A stretch of 6,372 bases of DNA from Euryarchaeota archaeon UBA36 (GTDB taxonomy: Archaea; Thermoplasmatota; Poseidoniia; Poseidoniales; Thalassarchaeaceae): positions 1 through 6,372 of the forward strand of contig DAJW01000102.1 of the NCBI GenBank assembly GCA_002496485.1, given 5' to 3'. A program made the translations under genes and the position numbers. Positions 4,438-6,372 of this stretch are shown here, piece by piece. Position 1 is the stretch's first letter; every line of letters begins with the position of its first letter. Below the pieces are notes generated by a model. The model was not told where the DNA came from. It searched no databases and saw only the letters and a program-made list of their open reading frames with translations.

Positions 4438-5967
4438 ATGGCACTGAGAACGCTAAGCTCATTAAAGTGGAGTAGTAATTTTCTGGGCGAAACTCCAGGT
4501 GACGAAGTTATCGGTGGCAATCCTAGACAGGTAACTGGTGCTTGTTGGAGCAGGGTTAAACCTGAGCCCATGCCAGAACCAGTTCTAAGACTCTGGTCGG
4601 ATGAAATGGCCAAAGAGCTTGAATTGGATAAAGAGGAAGCGTCTTTACTCTGTGGAAATGTAATGATAGATGGGATGGATCCATATGCCCAAAGATACGG
4701 TGGACACCAGTTTGGTAATTGGGCCGGACAACTCGGTGATGGTAGGGCAATCACATTGGGCGAGGTTAATACAATACATGGAATCTTAGAGCTGCAGCTT
4801 AAAGGATCGGGTAAGACACCTTACTCTCGTTTCGCCGATGGTAGGGCGGTTCTTCGCTCATCAATTAGAGAGTTTCTGTGCAGTGAGGCAATGCACCACC
4901 TCGGAATACCCACAACTAGAGCTCTGTCCTTGGTCACCACGGGTGAAGATGTCATTCGGGACATGATGTACGATGGCAATCCAGCACCTGAACCAGGAGC
5001 TATAGTATGTAGAGTAGCTGAGAGCTTTTTACGGTTCGGAAGCTTTGAAATTCACGCTATGTCAGGAGATATACGGACCTTGCGAATATTGGTTGATAAC
5101 ACTATTAGACTACACTTTCCTGAGTATTCTTCTGAAAGCGACTTGGGTATTGTTGAGTGGTTAATTGATGTCGCCGATAGAACGGCGAAAACTATCGCCC
5201 ACTGGATGCGTGTAGGATTTGTGCATGGTGTAATGAATACTGATAACATGTCCATACATGGACTTACTATAGATTATGGCCCGTATGGCTGGCTAGAGGA
5301 TTTCGACCCGGGATGGACTCCAAATACAACTGATGCCAGAACAAGAAGGTATAGGTATGAACAACAATCAATGATAGGGGCTTGGAATCTATCACGTCTG
5401 ATGGAAGCCATCTCGCCATTGATGACTAATCCACATTATCTAAATAAGGTTCTAGAATCATATTATGACTCCTATCGGAAATATATCAGTATGATGTGGG
5501 CAGAAAAACTTGGTTTAGGAAAGTTTGTTGATAGTGATGGTGCGCTTATTAGTGAGCTTAAGTCGAAGCTCCAAAAAAGAGAAACAGACATGACGATATT
5601 CTTCAGACTTCTTACATATATTGATGAGCCAGACATTGTACAACTGGGCAAAGCATTCTACGATGATAGAGATGTCCAGACGGACGAGTGGAATGCATGG
5701 CTAACTAGGTGGTGGCACAGAGTGGATGGAATGCCAAACAGAGAATCGATGATTAAGTCCAATCCCAAGTACGTCCTCAGGAACTGGATGGCGCAAATGT
5801 CGATAGATGCAGCAGAGAAAGGGGACTACTCAGTAGCGGTGGAGCTGTATGAGATGCTCAAAAATCCGTATATCGAGCAAACGGAATATGAAGATAAATG
5901 GTTCAGTAAGCGACCAGAGTGGGCTAGACACAGAGTCGGCTGTTCGATGCTATCCTGTTCAAGTTGA
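4387..5967 (+). CDS. selO: SelO-family protein AMPylase (YdiU/SelO pseudokinase)
   Basis: SelO has a protein-kinase fold but binds ATP in a flipped orientation and transfers AMP to Ser, Thr or Tyr of target proteins, with a link to oxidative stress. The 526 residues contain the family signature in order: PRQVTGACWSRV (46-57), RYGGHQFGNWAGQLGDGRA (103-121), the LQLKGSGKTPYSRF segment (136-149) with catalytic Lys139, RVAESFLRFGSFE (209-221), and the catalytic and metal-binding block MNTDNMS then DYGPYGW with Asp286, Asn287 and Asp296. It ends in CSMLSCSS; the Cys of SCSS (residue 524) occupies the selenocysteine position of animal SelO and is encoded by TGT. The following TGA is an ordinary stop. 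The activation-loop cysteine of the E. coli enzyme is replaced here by Pro312 in the TPNTTD form. The start is ambiguous: ATG 4387 and ATG 4438 each have CAGGACA at the same distance. Homology fits 4438 (509 residues); the extra 17 residues are unusual. Confidence 0.95.
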   Translation: MSTCKHTTSISLCRTHNMALRTLSSLKWSSNFLGETPGDEVIGGNPRQVTGACWSRVKPEPMPEPVLRLWSDEMAKELELDKEEASLLCGNVMIDGMDPYAQRYGGHQFGNWAGQLGDGRAITLGEVNTIHGILELQLKGSGKTPYSRFADGRAVLRSSIREFLCSEAMHHLGIPTTRALSLVTTGEDVIRDMMYDGNPAPEPGAIVCRVAESFLRFGSFEIHAMSGDIRTLRILVDNTIRLHFPEYSSESDLGIVEWLIDVADRTAKTIAHWMRVGFVHGVMNTDNMSIHGLTIDYGPYGWLEDFDPGWTPNTTDARTRRYRYEQQSMIGAWNLSRLMEAISPLMTNPHYLNKVLESYYDSYRKYISMMWAEKLGLGKFVDSDGALISELKSKLQKRETDMTIFFRLLTYIDEPDIVQLGKAFYDDRDVQTDEWNAWLTRWWHRVDGMPNRESMIKSNPKYVLRNWMAQMSIDAAEKGDYSVAVELYEMLKNPYIEQTEYEDKWFSKRPEWARHRVGCSMLSCSS

Positions 5968-6005
5968 ATTATTATAGAAACTGAAACTTTAGCTTTTTAT
6001 GAGTA
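5968..6005. other. Convergent gap between SelO and the deacetylase gene
   Basis: Only 38 bases separate the SelO stop from the stop of the opposing deacetylase gene. A TTTTT run at 5995-5999 could end SelO transcription. No convincing stem-loop was found. Terminator function is a weak inference. Confidence 0.3.
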
Positions 6006-6372
6006 TCATATAGCTTCGAATAAAGAATTAGACTTGGCTGCTGCTACAAATAAGTCGTAAAATGAATCTACGGTATGTGAGATAGGTTCGGAGTAGCCAC
6101 CACCCATGAAGATAATACATGGCGTCTTTCGATTCAGAAATGAGAATACCATATCGTTCCTGATTTTCATACCATCTTTGGAAACGTTCAGTTTTCCCAG
6201 AGTATCAACTTCGAGTGCATCAACACCCGCTTGGAAAAGAAGGATTTGTGGCGAGTAAGCCTTGAGGATTTCCAATGAATCATACACAGCACTCAGGTAA
6301 CCCTCGTCATTCGTGCCGCTAGGAAGAGGGAAATCGTGGTCACTGGTTGCCTTCCTGAATGGGAAGTTCTTC
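6006..6372 (-). CDS. Histone deacetylase-family hydrolase, class IV (HDAC11-like), C-terminal part (partial at the 5' end)
   Basis: The frame is open from the right edge to TGA at 6008-6006, giving 121 residues of a zinc-dependent deacylase. The N-terminal half lies outside the window. Visible in order: NFPFRK then SDHDFPLPSGT, the conserved segment of class IV enzymes; QAGVDALEVDTLGKL, whose first Asp (about 51 residues into the visible part) is a zinc ligand; a DGMKIRNDMVF helix start; and FMGGGYSE, which carries the catalytic tyrosine of the GGGY motif. Human HDAC11 reads very similarly in the AGxDxLxxDxLGxL and GGY regions. The other zinc ligands, Asp-x-His, and the charge-relay histidines should lie upstream. 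Substrate cannot be told: lysine deacylation and polyamine deacetylation both occur in this superfamily. A GTG at 6287 is only an internal codon, because homology continues upstream of it to the edge. Confidence 0.93.
   Translation of the reverse strand, partial: KNFPFRKATSDHDFPLPSGTNDEGYLSAVYDSLEILKAYSPQILLFQAGVDALEVDTLGKLNVSKDGMKIRNDMVFSFLNRKTPCIIFMGGGYSEPISHTVDSFYDLFVAAAKSNSLFEAI

Noticed and set aside
4362..4754. 130-codon open frame on the - strand opposite the start of SelO
   Set aside because: It lies wholly antisense to strongly conserved SelO codons, is rich in Pro/Ser/Leu as expected of a shadow frame, and matches no family.
5965..5967. TGA at the end of SelO as a possible selenocysteine codon
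   Set aside because: The selenocysteine position of animal SelO is three codons earlier and is TGT (Cys) here; the TGA follows the family's terminal Ser-Ser and is an ordinary stop.

Overview
The window reads as AT-rich genomic DNA from a marine-type prokaryote, most likely an archaeon of the Poseidoniales (Marine Group II/III) kind. This placement is inference, not proof. It rests on AGA/AGG-dominated arginine codons, several TATA-like boxes about 24-30 bp from plausible starts, short Shine-Dalgarno sites, an N-glycosylation-sequon-rich surface protein, and a high load of small unrecognised membrane proteins scattered between conserved enzymes. A marine bacterium cannot be excluded without a database search.

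Layout, left to right. The extreme left holds the basic C-terminal tail of a gene that begins outside the window (stop at 95-97). A peptidase E (S51 family serine dipeptidase, 195-920) follows on the + strand. Behind it, on the same strand, are two unrecognised membrane proteins. The first has 187 residues, two membrane segments and a C-terminal beta-rich cytosolic domain that may be PH-like (971-1534). The second has 503 residues: a membrane hairpin, a cytosolic NGR/YYY/GW-type domain, an acidic Ser/Glu-rich linker, a third membrane segment and a glycosylation-sequon-rich, four-cysteine ectodomain (1605-3116). Three small membrane proteins lie on the - strand: a CCCH zinc-finger plus three-helix protein (3213-3665), a 77-residue two-helix protein (3823-4056) and a 71-residue (or 54-residue) C-terminally anchored protein (4101-4316). 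Transcribed away from these is a complete SelO protein AMPylase (4387-5967). It converges on the 3' part of a class IV (HDAC11-like) deacetylase gene that runs off the right edge (6006-6372, - strand).

Three enzymes are recognisable and their catalytic residues are intact: PepE, SelO and the visible part of the deacetylase. Two of these, SelO and the deacetylase, belong to families that act in, or are related to, protein modification, but nothing in the sequence ties them into one pathway. The roughly 3.4 kb between PepE and SelO consists only of orphan membrane proteins and is the accessory-looking part of the window. The most interesting items there are the domain architecture of the 503-residue protein and the two overlapping initiation options of the zinc-finger membrane protein. 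No rRNA, tRNA, CRISPR array, insertion sequence or attachment site was seen, and no gene-free stretch exceeds 300 bases.
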